Part shown: positions 23,944 through 36,683 of the stretch, one piece after another
Layout: each line of letters starts with the position of its first letter
How positions within the stretch are numbered: the first letter of the stretch is position 1
Assembly (NCBI GenBank): GCA_003013855.2
Contig: PVNU02000949.1
Coordinates: 620,001 to 684,000, forward strand
DNA from: Liriodendron chinense
Taxonomy: Eukaryota > Streptophyta > Magnoliopsida > Magnoliales > Magnoliaceae
Direction of reading: 5' to 3'
Length of the DNA stretch: 64,000 nt
Made by a program: the position numbers and the translations under genes
The notes under the pieces: model-generated
Told to the model about the DNA's origin: nothing
Database searches by the model: none
The model's input: only the letters and a program-made list of their open reading frames with translations

Positions 23944-26900
23944 ATGGCAAAGAACTCGGGAAAAGTGCTTACAGTGGTCGGACCCTCTTACTCAAACTTA
24001 GATGAGACGGGGGATGCCCTACAGACGCCCCTCCCACATTTGGCACTATCTCAGCACTCCTTACAAGGGACGGGTCGATAGAGGTCTCAAAATCGCAAAG
24101 CCAGGATCACAGCCCTTGCGGAACAATTCAGAGGAATGACTGAATAACTTCTTTACATCAGAGTATTACTAGAGGGGCGACCGACTCATCAGCCACTCAA
24201 CTCTCGAGGGATAGCTTTTGACCTCGGGGGTGGCAAAGCCAGGTCCAAGGACCGGATAAAGAAGATCGCATCAGCTAAGCTATTCCAGCTCGGGCACGGA
24301 CCGTGATGAGCTCGACGCCTTTGACCTACATCATACGCTAGAGAAGAGGTGCCAAGCTCGAAAGTGTAACGCCCTGAATTTACCGTAATTATTTTCAAAT
24401 TTTCTGAGATTTATTTCTATTTTTTTATATTAAATACCGGCCATTGATATTAAAATTCAAATAACGGGACATCCGCAGGAGATCATATGGAGTACCCTTT
24501 ATTAAAGTTGCTTAGAATGACCTCATTAACAATGTAGAAGAGTTAGATTTCGTTAAACTCGAATATTTGCAAAAATTACAAAAATGCAATTAGTTAAACT
24601 TAAGTTAAGATGCCATTTTTAAGTATTATAGTTTCTGACGATCACTTTCATGCAAAATCCTGGATTTGAGCTGTTGGGCACATATTAACCATACACATCA
24701 AATTTCAGCCCTTAAATCATAGTAGAAGTGGTCCAATTGTCAAATCAGCCCTTAACCCTTGATTTTCATGTCCATCGAGTGAGGAAAGTAGATGGTTAGT
24801 CGTAGTCGAATATTTTTCTTCATATGAGTGACTTGGATCGTCTTTATCATGGACCAATAGTGTGATTTGATTGCCCCACATTGATAAGCCTCTTTCTTAT
24901 GCGCGGAATTATCCCGTTCCAGAAATTAACGAGTTACCAACTCTTCTCAAATTTGAACCTTTCAATTTACCCACTTCTCACCATCAATCGCTTCTCAAAT
25001 TTGGACCACCTATTATATTCATATGACTACAAGTTTACACAAAATTTGGACCCCGATCTACAATCCTACACCGTTGAACTACAAAGCCAGCCCCTTCCTT
25101 TTCCGCCAAAAGTTGGAATTTCAGATCTAGGCATTCCTCACTATCAATCAACCACTAAACTTTGTACAATTGTTTGCCTATCATGACTACATATTTTTTC
25201 AAAATTTGGGCCCTGATCATCAAGCGTAGACCGTTAATTAGGATATAGCCCATTTTAGCACCCGTTAGGCTATTTTTAAGGATCGGCCAATCTAGAATGT
25301 AGATCATCAAAAAATTTACGTATTCTGACTCTACTCTTCGAGCTTGATAAGATGAACGGATTGGAATTGATCAAAGATCATTCGAATATTAAGATTTGAG
25401 AAACCCACCTCGAGATGTTGTTACACAAGACCTCGCGTGCACATCCCTCTCCATATTTCTACTACGCACCTCCAAACCCTAATTCCAATCCTACTTCTAT
25501 ATATATGGCCTCTCTTGGCCAAAGGTGACCCCCACCCACGAATTTGAGAGAGGTAGAGAGAGAAAGAGAAAGAAAGAGAAAGAAAGAGAGAGAGAAAGAG
25601 AAAGAGAGAGAGATAGAAAGAGAAAGAGAGGGAGGTAAGAGAGAAAAGGAGTACCATCTTGCTATTATTTCATCATCTTATATCTCTAATAAGTCGAAGA
25701 TCATAAGGTGAGAACTCCTTTAAGATTGGATTAATAATTTTATGTTTGTAGGTTAATAATTCTTATGTGTTTTTGTTTACATGTGTTTATTTATTCTCTC
25801 CTTAGTTAGCTATATATGAATGCTTTTAGATACTTTTTTTCCATCTCATGGTGATGAGGATATTGATTGGACTTAGAGAACTAGTAAGGAATAGAATTAT
25901 GTTTGTTGCACATATGAGATTTGTGTAATCATCTTTAAAGGGACCACCTTTCTTTCTATACTGTATAAAGAATAGTTGTGATTGTCTAATGGAGATTCTT
26001 ATATTGCTATATTCCTTTTATATATATGGATGAAGCCTGATCTGTGGTGATGAATATCGGAACACCCGGTTAAGAGGTTGCCCTAACCTGAGACGATGCT
26101 TTTAACTTGTCCGGTTAAGTGGGCACCCTGATCTGTGGTGGTGGTATCAAGATCGCCCGATTAAGTGGTTGTTAAATCCATTTATTACTACTATTATTAT
26201 TATATTTATTATTGTTATTATTATTCCTAAAGTTGTTAAGGATCTCCATAAGACGATAGTTGAGTATGGTTGTTATGAAGCTTAGTAGTACGAGCCACCA
26301 TCCTGGGATGTGATGCGTCGGTTACGACTATTTTGATGAGTGATGAACCATAAGGAAAGATGTGGTGCTACCAAAGGTTAGTTAGACGATAAGTGGCTTG
26401 GTGTAAATTGGTAATAATAATAAATAATGGCTAATTCATGCATGCACGTGGCTCCATGTGGGTGTATGGAATTAAGAATAGGCTAGAGCGTCCTACTTCT
26501 CCCATACACTGTCACGTGAGGATTTGGGCTATGAGCGTCCCGTTTCTCACGTGGTCGGGCAAAATTATGGGCTTGGTGTCCCAAAACCCCTAGCGACATG
26601 TTTAAGGATTCCGACACTGGGTCATGCATTATCATGCATTGCATTAAGAAAGAGTAATGGATGTTTTGTTATGATTTTTATGCGATTATTATTTCTAACC
26701 TTAAAGTAGTTCTTCACTATGCCGCTTTTGACGGTATTTTGTGGAAATAATTTAGAACATTTAGGTAACGATCTTCAGGAGCCCGAGCCTCAAGGAGACG
26801 ATTATGATGGCTCGTGGGAGCAGATAGTGGAAGACGAGACCGCATAGTCATTCATAGTTTTAGCATTTATTTAGTATTTGAAATTGTAATAAGTCGAGGA

Positions 26901-28092
26901 CGTAGTTATGAACATGGTGTTTGAGTGAATGATGGTTACATGGTTTGATGATTTAGTTTAGTTAATGAAATAATATATAAGTTTGGTTTCACCGTCTTGC
27001 TCATAATTTTCCAAATAGTATGAAATGTGCATGTTTGTGTGAAAATTATATCAGGGATATAACCCTCACACATTCCAAATAACCTTGGGAATTCGGCCGT
27101 CGTGATGTACACGGGAGCCGAAATCTTGGGGTGTTACAGAAAGTGTAAAGCCCCGGAGCACATGGAGGAGAGCAATGTCCCATGGGAGGCCGAGATAAGG
27201 GAGATCAAGTGTCAGCTCAGTGATATGCACAAGCATACCGAGCCAAGGCCCCAATCTCCATTAATGCCTTCTTGGGGCAGAATGAGCCCCCGTTCACCAA
27301 CGACATAATGGCAGAGTAATTGCTGAAGGGGTTCAAAATTCCCCAGATAAAACCGTACACGGGTGTGGGAGATCCTATTGAGCACCTAGAATCATTTTGA
27401 GTCTGGATGGAACTGCACAGTGCTTTCAGACCTATTATTTGTAAAGCCTTCACTTTAACACTTACTAGATCTACTCGAATGTGGTTTCAAAACTTAAAGT
27501 CGAAATTCATCAACTCGTTTAAACATATCAGTAAGGCCTTTACCACGCAATTTATCAAAAGCAAGGACACACGAAAACCATTAACCCACCTTGTGACAGT
27601 AAAATAGAGAAGCAACGAGTCACTTAAAGATTACTTGGTCTGGTTCAATGCTGAAGCCATTTAGATCAAAGGTTTGACCGACCAAATGGTTCTTATGGCT
27701 CTTGTGGCTGGACTGAAGTCAGGAAAATTCCTCTGGTCGTTCGGCAAGAACCCACCGGATACCTTATCAGAGCTCGTAAATAGGCTAAAAAATACATTGA
27801 TGCCGAGGAGTTAGTCAATGCCCAAAAGGGTGAGAGCAGCTTGGCTAAGGATAAGAAGAGAAAGAGGTGAAAGTAGAGTCCAACAATGAACGAAAGTAAT
27901 AGAAGGATGATAGGGGCGGTGCTTCCCGAGCGCTTAGGACCTCTGTCAACCATTTTGAACGCTACATGCCACTGAACACCCCTGTCGAGCAGGTGTTCAT
28001 GGCAGTTAATGATATGACAGTCCTCAAATGGTCATCCAAGATGAGGATGAACCCAGAAAAGTGAAGTAAATCAAAATATTGCCTCTTCCACA
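23944..28092 (+). pseudogene. Ty3/gypsy gag pseudogene interrupted by a solo LTR
   Basis: Frame starts at ATG 23944 (MAKNSGKVLTVVGPSYSN) and resumes after the solo LTR at 27144. Downstream blocks match the Retrotrans_gag domain of Tat-type elements: PFTNDIMAE, KPYTGVGDPIEHLESF, CKAFTLTLTRSTRMWF, then SLKDYLVWFNAEA. A KYCLFHK remnant near 28070, where these proteins usually have FH..HGH, is followed by loss of homology. Breaks: TAG at 24079-24081, TAA at 24145-24147, at least one frame change near 27250, then four or more stops, two of them TAG. Gag would package element RNA; this copy is dead. Protease and reverse transcriptase are missing. Confidence 0.75.
24365..27138 (+). mobile_element. 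2.8 kb solo LTR
   Basis: Begins TGTAACGCCCTG, ends TTGGGGTGTTACA, and is flanked by the 5 bp duplication GAAAG (24360-24364 and 27139-27143) inside the gag pseudogene. It aligns in the same order with the LTRs at 35007 and 39783: AACGGGACATCCG, the CATGCATTGCATTA region, GA tract, ATGAGCGTCCCGTTTCTCAC. It is a diverged member of that family that lost its partner and interior, presumably by LTR recombination. It contains a GA microsatellite at 25545-25640 and no gene. Confidence 0.85.
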
Positions 28093-31000
28093 AGATAACT
28101 GGCGCAACCCGATTATTAAGTCAATGAGATCTCAATATCTAAATTGCAAAGGGAATTAAAAAAAGAAGACTCACAAAAATATTAATAGAGTAAAGAGGGA
28201 GAAAACTTTTATTGATATCAATCTTCTTTCTTATAAAAGTTAAAAAAAAAAAAAACAAAGAAATTGTTTAAAGCTACCAACTCCTACACCACTACCTCTC
28301 TTTTATAGATACTAAAGAAATTCTTGATTGAAATCTCTATAACTAAGAGAATCAATTACAATTTATTGCATCTTAATCTAAACTTTCTTCATATAGCAAA
28401 AGTATAAAGAAAAGAAAACATGGAAAGCAATCAAATCCCTAAATTTAACACATATTTTCAATCATATCAATTACACCCTGGTTACATCTTTAAATTAGCC
28501 CCCTATCTATTACGCCCCAATTTCGGAACTCGGGCCCTATTACTTCCCAAGTCGCAAACTTGGGTCGTGCCAACTACTTCGCCACTTACCAAACTTGGTG
28601 AATGGTTAGTGAACTTCCCAAGCACCAATTCTAGTTCATGGTAGAGGGAATTTTTTTGAACAATTAATCTAATTAGGCGAGCTACAATTATATACTTTGC
28701 ATCAATGCATACATCTAAGAGACGAACCTCTCCTTCATATCAGGCATAAGATGGTACATCAACACAATAACAAAGGAGGAAATGCTATCAAAGCTCCAAC
28801 AGTTCCTATGGCTGAACGCATCCTGAAAGAAGTGTGGAATATCGGCATGAGCAAACCACAACTCAGTGAATCTACAGCGTATCGGGAGTAAAACAAGGCT
28901 TATTAGGTTGTTCCCGTAAAAACAATCAAAATAACCATGACATGTTATCATAAATAAACATGTGATTACAACTAAATATAACCGAACCGATCATCATAAA
29001 TGAGCAGGTTACCAAAGTTCACCAAAACAATATATATGATCGAGCATGTTATCAATGCTAGGTAAACCATTAAACATGTAACCAGGGGTCAATACAAGGC
29101 ATCACCTAAGATAGTTGAGTTCTAACTCTCTAGTATACGACATTTTCTCACAAGTATGGCGTAAAGCAACATGGATAGAATGTTGGATGAATGATCGGAA
29201 TATAGGGCACCGTTAGGGGCCCCACACCAAGGGCTATAGCCCAAGACTGTCCCATACCGGCCTTGTAAAGTAGTTCCAGGGTGATAAACTCCTAGTCCTG
29301 AATAGTCCCATACATATTGGGGACTGTGGCCTACAAAAGGACGTGCACTAGGATTACGTTTGCACTTCTAATATCTCGATATGCATGAGTATACCATTTG
29401 TCTACCTGTTATATTCAACTCCCCCTCAACCGAACCAAAATCATAAACATAGTGATCCATAATCGAAACTCTCATCATCATCATAATATCTGTGCCATCA
29501 TAACCATAACCAAAATAATCATATTGTTTTAGCAGAATAATCACCAAGAAGTCCATCTCGTCGTAGATGTAATCAGAAATATAGCCAGCATATATGCATC
29601 ATAACAACATAATCTCACACTTATGAATGCATGAATACCATATCATAATAGTAACTAGAATATATGTATCAACATCATAAACTTCGGTGACATGATCTCA
29701 CAATGACACATGTAAAAATTTCTGTCACACCCAGGATGGGGAACTTGGTCCCTCACACGGACAGTGTGGGTGACACCATTTTTTTCCAGTAGAATAAATG
29801 TTGGGCTCATCACACCCCTTCCCATCCAAATCACGGTGGTGGACATCAGCCACCCGGTTTGTCAACAATGATCGCATTTGTTTTTCCCTACTTGACTAGA
29901 AGCAGTGGGGCCACCATCTCCAGCCAATGCCCTCACTTAGTCCAAACAATAGGTAGGCCAGTTACACCTCTGTCATTCTTGACCTCGACAGTAGAGGTTC
30001 TTGGCGCCCCGTATCTTCATTATTGCTCCTGCTACTCAGCATGTTGGATGGGACCCATCGGTACCGACTTAACGGGTTCAAATCCAAATAGAACCACTTG
30101 AGTCTAGGGCCGGGCATGCCTCTCGCGGTCTCACAGCCCAGGCTTGCCGACCGCACTCTCACGGCCAAAAGCATAACCATAAACAATGCCCAATTCCTCT
30201 GAATCTCATCCAGGTATAAGGACCAACACGAGGGACCTAATTGAAACAATATCCTTAAACAATCCCCGACTCCTCTGGTTCTTGTCTAGGTATACGAACT
30301 ACCACGAGGACCCAAATATTAAGATGTGCTCATGGATGCACATGAGATCAACCATATAGCAATCCAATGGATGCCTGCAAAATGCCGAATGAATCTGATT
30401 ACCAAGCTAGTGTGAACTTCCAACAAGTGTAATATGTATACATAATAACAGGCCTATAAGTCATCGCCCATCGTCCGTGGAAATGTCCATCTGGACCTTT
30501 AAACTTTACTTAACATGGACCAAATCTTGGCCTCAATACTCATAAACAATGGCCATTAAAGGTTCAACATCATCAAGTTACAATTGACCTCATGAGATCT
30601 ACATTGTGTATAGGCTACACATTTCATGTTGCCATCACACATCAACCACATCACATACTCCTATGGGCTTACAATATTGTCAATGGGCCGAACGAATTAA
30701 CAAACTATAAACAATCACAACTTCTTTTCCTTAACGTCTTTCCCTTGACCATGGAAATGAGCCTACTTAGCCTCTCATCCTACAATTACTAGAAATCGAT
30801 TTACAGCCCAAGTTCCATGGGCAAGTGGACTTACACAGGCCTAAAGCACTAGGCCCAACTTTAAGAATAATAAAAAACATAAAGGCCCACAATTTCAACG
30901 TCCAAACATTTTACTAAGGCCCAACAAACCATACGAATCATTTAATAAGTGGGCCGCCAAGTATATTATATTGTGTAATGCATGGAGTGCATGAATCATG

Positions 31001-31874
31001 ATCGCACATTAAGGTGTATATGCATCATCATAATTATCATAGCCATCATTTACTATCTCATCATCACTGCTTAATCATCACAATCATGTGTATGCCACTA
31101 TTTACTGCAGTAGTTGATTCATATGCATATTTATCATAGCTATCATTTACTAATTATCTCATCATCACTGCTAAATCATCACAATCATGTGTATGCTACT
31201 ATTTCCCATAGCAGTTGATTCATATGCATATTTACCATCTCCTCTGCCCCATAGTTGATTGCCCCACCATAGCAGCATTCATCATCATTTAGGTACCAAT
31301 GAAGATGTCCGCCAAACAAGAACAAAGACCATCAAAGTCGCGCCTCCTGAGGCATCCACCTCAGCCCACATTGTTGGAGAATAGCCCACACTACGAAAAC
31401 ATTGACCACCCATCAAATAAGTGAATCAAGATCCCATCTCTAGGATCAAACAGGCAGTAATCAACCATGGTAAACCTCACAGCTCCTTTTAATAATTCAA
31501 AAGCAATCCAGATCAGGTTGAAGGCAATAGAAAATACCCAAACGACTGTGGCCCACTACTGCAAGCACTTGCTCGGTGAGATGCATCCACACCAGCTCAA
31601 TAGAAATAACCCACAGCCCACAGGTCATCCATCGATTATCCCTGCTGGACGACATATGCACTTGCTTTTTTTTGCTCGACCAAACAGGGAGAGGGGTAAG
31701 GACTCTGCTATGATTTCTTTGCCTTTTCCGACCCTAATGGAATTCATTTCCTCTCAGATTAACATAATGTGAGAAATCAATAGATGCAAATCCCATCAAA
31801 CACCATCATGGGAAGCCCAATGCTTTCAATGTCACTAACTCCCCCCACAAAGACATTCAGATCTCCAAAGCCAA
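28093..31874. other. Intergenic, retroelement scraps, no gene
   Basis: From 28508 the sequence TATTACGCCCCAATTTCGG resembles, in reverse complement, the GGGGCGTGACA end of the 6.4 kb element. Part of 28508-30330 may therefore be a decayed LTR on the minus strand, though I find no other end. 31025-31245 holds a ~102 bp sequence twice in tandem (TCATCATCACTGCT, ATCATGTGTATGC). 31760-31874 is probably the 3' untranslated part of the PPR gene. Confidence 0.4.
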
Positions 31875-33179
31875 TCATGACTCCTGTGATATAACCCAGC
31901 TACTACCAGGCATTCTCCTCACACCCCTCTCCTTCATTTCCCTTCTCACCTTTTCTGCCTCCTCAAACTTCCCTGCACCTGCATAAATGCTTGCCAACAG
32001 CACATAGTTCCCAGCATTATCAGGCTCCATCTCAAATAACACTCTTCCAGCAATTTCTGCTAGTCCCACCTCACTGTAATTCCGACAAGCACCCAATAAA
32101 GCTCCCCAAGCTTTCGCACTAGCTTCCATTGGCATTCCTCTTATCATCTCATAGGCTTCCTTCAATCTCCCTGCCCTGCCCAAAACATCGACCAAGCATG
32201 AGTAGTGATCACGGCTTGCTTCCAAGCCATAATCATCCCGCATTCGTGTGAAATACTTCAAAGCCTCATCCGCCAAACCTGCATGACTGCAAGCCTTCAA
32301 CACCCCAAGAAATGCAACCCCGTCTGGACAGATTCCAGCCAATTCCATTTCCTTGAAAACCAACAGTGCTTCCTGGGCCTTTCCATGGAGTGCACAGGCC
32401 GAAACCATAGAACTCCACGTGACTACATCTCTCTCCGTCATTTCATCAAACACTCTACGAGCATTCCTTAAACAACCGCACCGCCCATATACTTCAACTA
32501 GGCCACTGCTCAAATGGGGATGTGGATAGATGTAATTCCTAATAGAGAAGCCGTGAATTTCTCTAACCAGAATCAAAGCCGCCACACCGACACAAGCACG
32601 CAACAGAGCAAGAACAGTGATCAGATTCGGCCTCACGCACAAAACCCACATGCGTCTATAGAATTCCAGCGCTCGAGAAGACCCATCATCAGATTCAGAC
32701 AAAGCAGCTATGATAGCATTGTAAGAAGATTCAATGGGAGAAACATCCATCTCATCAAACAGCTTGAGCGCAGAAGCCACGTCTTTAGATCGACAGTAGA
32801 GCGAGATCATCACATTCCAGACCACCACATTCCGTTGGGGAATTTCGTCGAACAGCTTGCGGGCGGACAATAGGGAGACGCACTTCCCATACATGTCAAC
32901 GAGGGCGGACGAGACGAAAGGGTTGGAGAGGAGGCCGGCTTTGGTGACGTGGCAGTGTACGGAAGCTCCGGTACTCGGGCGGTTGAGAGAGGTGCAGGAC
33001 TTGAGTGCGAGGGGGAAGACGAAAGGGTCGAGTACGAGAGAGGGCGAGGAGCGCATGGATTGGAAAAGAGAAAGGGCTTGCTCGTTGCGGCCTTGGGCGA
33101 TGTAAGATTGCAAGCGCTTGGTGTAGGACAGTAATAGCTGAGATGAAGTGGGGCCCATTTTTGCTGGAATCCTGACCAT
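31875..33179 (-). CDS. PPR protein, PLS class with E motif (At1g03510-like)
   Basis: An intronless 434-codon gene. PPR proteins are RNA-binding repeat proteins of mitochondria or chloroplasts acting in RNA editing, splicing or stability. From about residue 50, P, L and S repeats follow each other (FVSSALVDMYGKC, VVVWNVMISLYCRS, DVVTWSSMVSACALHGK, HYSCLVDVLGRAGRLKEA). The C-terminus is an E-type motif (AWGALLGACRNYSEVGLAEIA, NYVLLASIYAGAGKFEEAE, GSSWVI) with no DYW deaminase. PLS-E proteins usually recruit a deaminase in trans for C-to-U editing. Length, order and many residues resemble what I remember of Arabidopsis At1g03510. ATG 33179 is the first in frame; ATG 33158 (MGPTSSQ) is a possible alternative start. 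No stop or frame break. A foldback fragment lies ~100 bp upstream. The target RNA cannot be read from sequence. Confidence 0.9.
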   Translation of the reverse strand: MVRIPAKMGPTSSQLLLSYTKRLQSYIAQGRNEQALSLFQSMRSSPSLVLDPFVFPLALKSCTSLNRPSTGASVHCHVTKAGLLSNPFVSSALVDMYGKCVSLLSARKLFDEIPQRNVVVWNVMISLYCRSKDVASALKLFDEMDVSPIESSYNAIIAALSESDDGSSRALEFYRRMWVLCVRPNLITVLALLRACVGVAALILVREIHGFSIRNYIYPHPHLSSGLVEVYGRCGCLRNARRVFDEMTERDVVTWSSMVSACALHGKAQEALLVFKEMELAGICPDGVAFLGVLKACSHAGLADEALKYFTRMRDDYGLEASRDHYSCLVDVLGRAGRLKEAYEMIRGMPMEASAKAWGALLGACRNYSEVGLAEIAGRVLFEMEPDNAGNYVLLASIYAGAGKFEEAEKVRREMKERGVRRMPGSSWVISQES

Positions 33180-33756
33180 TCGTCTGTTGTGTCCTGATGG
33201 GGATGGAGAACTCCCCGAAATCCTCCGGACGCGGTTTGGGTACTACCCCGTCCCGTCCTGAGCTCGGGATAGACTGGGGCCATGAGGGGGGCCACTGTGA
33301 TGAATGGCTTTTATCCACACCGTCCATCCATTTTGCCATGTCATTTTAGGTTTCTAATCCAAAAACTAGGCGTATCCAACCCTCAAGTGGACCACAAAAT
33401 GGGGATTAAATGCCTACCGTTGAAAACTTCTTCGGCTATAAAAGCTTTGGATCATTTGATATTTATGCTTTCTCTTTGTCCAGGCGTATATGACCTTATT
33501 TGGAAGGGTGGGCATAACTCGTAGATGATTTGACTTTATGGACCTGATCTGAACCTGACTAGACCTGATTTTAAACCAGCTCCATGAGATGACACCCAAA
33601 CCTGACCTAATTCGTAGTGGGTCCAGAAGATGGGAACCAGACCCATTAGAATGGGATTGGTTCCATGAGGGGAATGTGAAGTCATTTGATCCTCGGGGCG
33701 TTTATGACCCTAATATGCAGGCAATCGGAAATCATATATGCACCGACTAAGGTATG
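33180..33756. repeat. PPR upstream region with foldback half-module and dispersed repeat
   Basis: 33180-33280 is likely promoter/5' leader. 33282-33520 is half of a foldback module (TTATCCACACCGTCCATCC, then GGACCACAAAATGGGGATT). 33530-33720 is a dispersed repeat seen again at 44400-44640, with shared strings CCAGCTCCATGAG / CCAACTCCATGAG and GTGAAGTCATTTGATCCTC / GTGAAGTCGTTTGATCCTC. Confidence 0.55.
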
Positions 33757-34419
33757 TGTTGTGCGTAAATTCAAGCTGACCTCAACCTCAGGTCACGAGG
33801 AAAGTCTATAGTCCAGCGGGCTCAGGTATAGGTCTTCAAAGCCGACCTGACGACCTAATGACCTACTACCTGATGACTTGAGACCTCCAGGATGACCTAA
33901 CCGACCTGACCTGAAGATGGAGTCCCCGACCTCCTTAGCAAGATGACCTCGATCGCGAGATGACCTCAGCCTTATCATCTCGAATCCCGTAAACTTAGGC
34001 TTCAGCCAAGATAAGAGGAGAAAGATGTAGAGAGTCATCACCTAATGTGACAACGTCCCAGGCAATTACAGAATGGTCCGAAGATCTCGAAAGTCCGGGA
34101 TTTCTTTCATAAGAATGTGTTTCCTAATAGGAATGCAATCCCTAACCGAAGTCTATAAGAAGAAGGATTCTCCTCTTCATCAAGGTACGTACATACATAC
34201 AAGATAAAAAGAACTCTCACTCACTAGAGAGAGAGAGGAATTATCAATCTCAAGAGCTCTAACTAACTTAGGCATCGGAGGACTAATGGCCGGTCCTCGG
34301 CTCCTTCTTAGCCTGTGTTTGTTCTTACAGATCTCCAAGAGGAGGATTAGAACCTCCCTGAACCTTTGAGGATGGGGACTTATTTCACCTTTCCCATTGT
34401 TAAAAATCCAGCAACAACA
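33757..34419 (+). mobile_element. Solo LTR of a Tat-like gypsy element
   Basis: 663 bp from TGTTGTGCG to AGCAACAACA, flanked by GTATG on both sides (33752-33756 and 34420-34424). It contains CTTAGGCATCGGAGGAC and a short GA run, matching the general plan of the LTR at 23157. No interior or partner LTR. Confidence 0.85.
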
Positions 34420-34559
34420 GTATGCATGGAACTCAATGTTTGGATGGTTGATTATGTAAATGGTAATGATTATTATTACTACAATAGTTCAAAGTAAAGC
34501 CCTGTGAATACCATTACCACTCTTGCATGTTCAATTTTTTTATATGCATGTACTATGTG

Positions 34560-34865
34560 ATTAGATACATGTGGATATAACTTGTCTAATATGTGTTATA
34601 TCCACACTGTCTATTCATTTTGCAATACCATTTTGGAGCATGACCCTAAATATCAGCTTCCTCTAACACTTCTATGGGCCGCAGGAAGTTTTTAATGACA
34701 GATGTTCAATCTTAATTGCTTTTTGCAATGTGGTTAATATTTACTTTAGATGTGCCTTTTTTTTAACTCTTTCTATAAAATGATCCTGCAAGATGAATGG
34801 ATGGTGTGGATATAACACATACATCATGGTAGGGCCAATGAAACTATGCCACGTCAACGTAACTC
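34560..34865. mobile_element. Short foldback MITE-like element
   Basis: Inverted arms read ATGTGTTATATCCACACTGTC and, at the right, GGTGTGGATATAACACATACAT. Inside come the usual CATTTTGGAGCATGACCC and ATAAAATGATCCTGC. About 300 bp, no coding capacity. Confidence 0.65.
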
Positions 34866-35006
34866 TGCCCATTCAAATGGGTGGTGATTCCATACTTTAA
34901 CTTGCCAACTTGCTTTAGCATAAGAAGTAATTGTTGAAAATAGAGTTTGGAAAGCTATTTAAAATATATAAAATAAAATGAAAAGTAGAGAAAACTTATC
35001 AGTTTA

Positions 35007-36631
35007 TGTAACGACCCGAGATTTTCGACTCTCGTGTATAACACGACGGTCGAATTCCCAAGTAAATCATGGACTAATTGATTTGTTAAATAATAAAATA
35101 TAGCATTCAATCACAATGACGGAAATAATTGTCATCTTATTCTATCAAACTTACTACGTCATCATCAATGTTTAAATAAGGGAACCAACCAATATCCATA
35201 CTGAGTAATTAAGATACAAAACCATGTCTTCTCTTGAAGACTTATTACAATTCCATAAATGTATCAACTACTCAAAAGAAATATTTAATAAATGATAGCA
35301 TCAATTAAGTTTCTCTAACATCGTCATCCGCCATGTGATTGTACGAACATCGAACTCTTTTCCTTAAAAATCGGGTTCAATACCTGGATCTTCACCTGCA
35401 TCATCTAAATTGTGTTTGGGATAGCGTTAAACGCTATCATAGTGGGGAATATTTCCTCCAAGACAATCAAGAATAATAATAACGGTACAGAGTAAACGCA
35501 AGCAGGATATTATCATTTAATCAAATCAAAACAACCAACTAAAAATCTTTGTTAATGCGATGCATGGAATGCATGCTCTGGCTAAGGCACCCTGGCTAGA
35601 ATCACAATCCATGAAGTGGGAGACTCCCTGTTACGACTTCATGCTAGCCACTAGTCACCAGAGGTTCCTGGGACGCACAAGCCCATAGTTTTGCCCGACC
35701 ACGTGAGAAACGGAACGCTCATAGCCCAAATCTACATGTGACAGTGTACGGGAGAAGTAGGACGCTCTAGCCTATTCTCAATTCCGTACACCCACATGGA
35801 GCCAAGTAAATGCATGACTTTAGTTTCACCTTTATTTAAGTGTTTTCGCATACAACCGATTTAAATAAAACTCAATGGTCACTATGGGGAGTCGCAAGCA
35901 ACCCAGCATAGGCCGACAGCACGAGATTAGTGTCCATAGCACCAACTCCGGCTCATGAGAATTTGTATACCATTAGTGTCCACTCATTGTCCCATTTTAT
36001 GATTTCATCATGTCCCAAAAAGCCAATGTTGTACATCATGACCAAATTCATTAAAATACCCATGTAATGTAAATGGATCTAATCAAGCATCATGTACATG
36101 TAAGGATCCATTGATAAACAAGCACTTCATTCTCTCAGTTAAGTCAAGAGATATTCTTCCATCATGGACACCTCTCATGGGTTCCATCTCTCTACATCGA
36201 ATAATTTTACCAACTTAGGGACAAAGAGTATACAATAATGGGATGTCCATATGATGATCTTATACACATATTTCATATCACAATATGAAAATCAATCTTA
36301 CTTGTAATACATGGACTAAGAAAATAAGGACATAGATTTAAAAAAAAATAACACAAATACACATGCTTCTTAGTAAAAAATCTAAACAATGAATCACATC
36401 ATTATATAATGATATTCATTATAAATCCTACATTAAACTTCATGTTATATGGATCAGCAATCAAAACAAAACAACTTCACATGCCACAAAAGAAAATTAT
36501 GATAATCATAATATTATTAATGAAAGGCTTGAAGGAAAATCCTCACCTTAGGATGGACTTAGAAGAAGAGAATTGTAGAAGATCTTAGCCGCTGGAAAAA
36601 ATATGAGAAAGAACTCTCTTCTTCTTCTTCT

Positions 36632-36683
<52 letters not shown>

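Noticed and set aside
23157..28092. A complete gypsy element
   Set aside because: No 3' LTR, protease, reverse transcriptase or integrase frame was found. Only a 5' LTR and decayed gag remain.
32810..33339. ORFs of 161 and 147 codons overlapping the PPR start
   Set aside because: They are alternate frames of the GC-richer PPR N-terminal region and its leader, Pro/Ser/Arg-rich without domain features.
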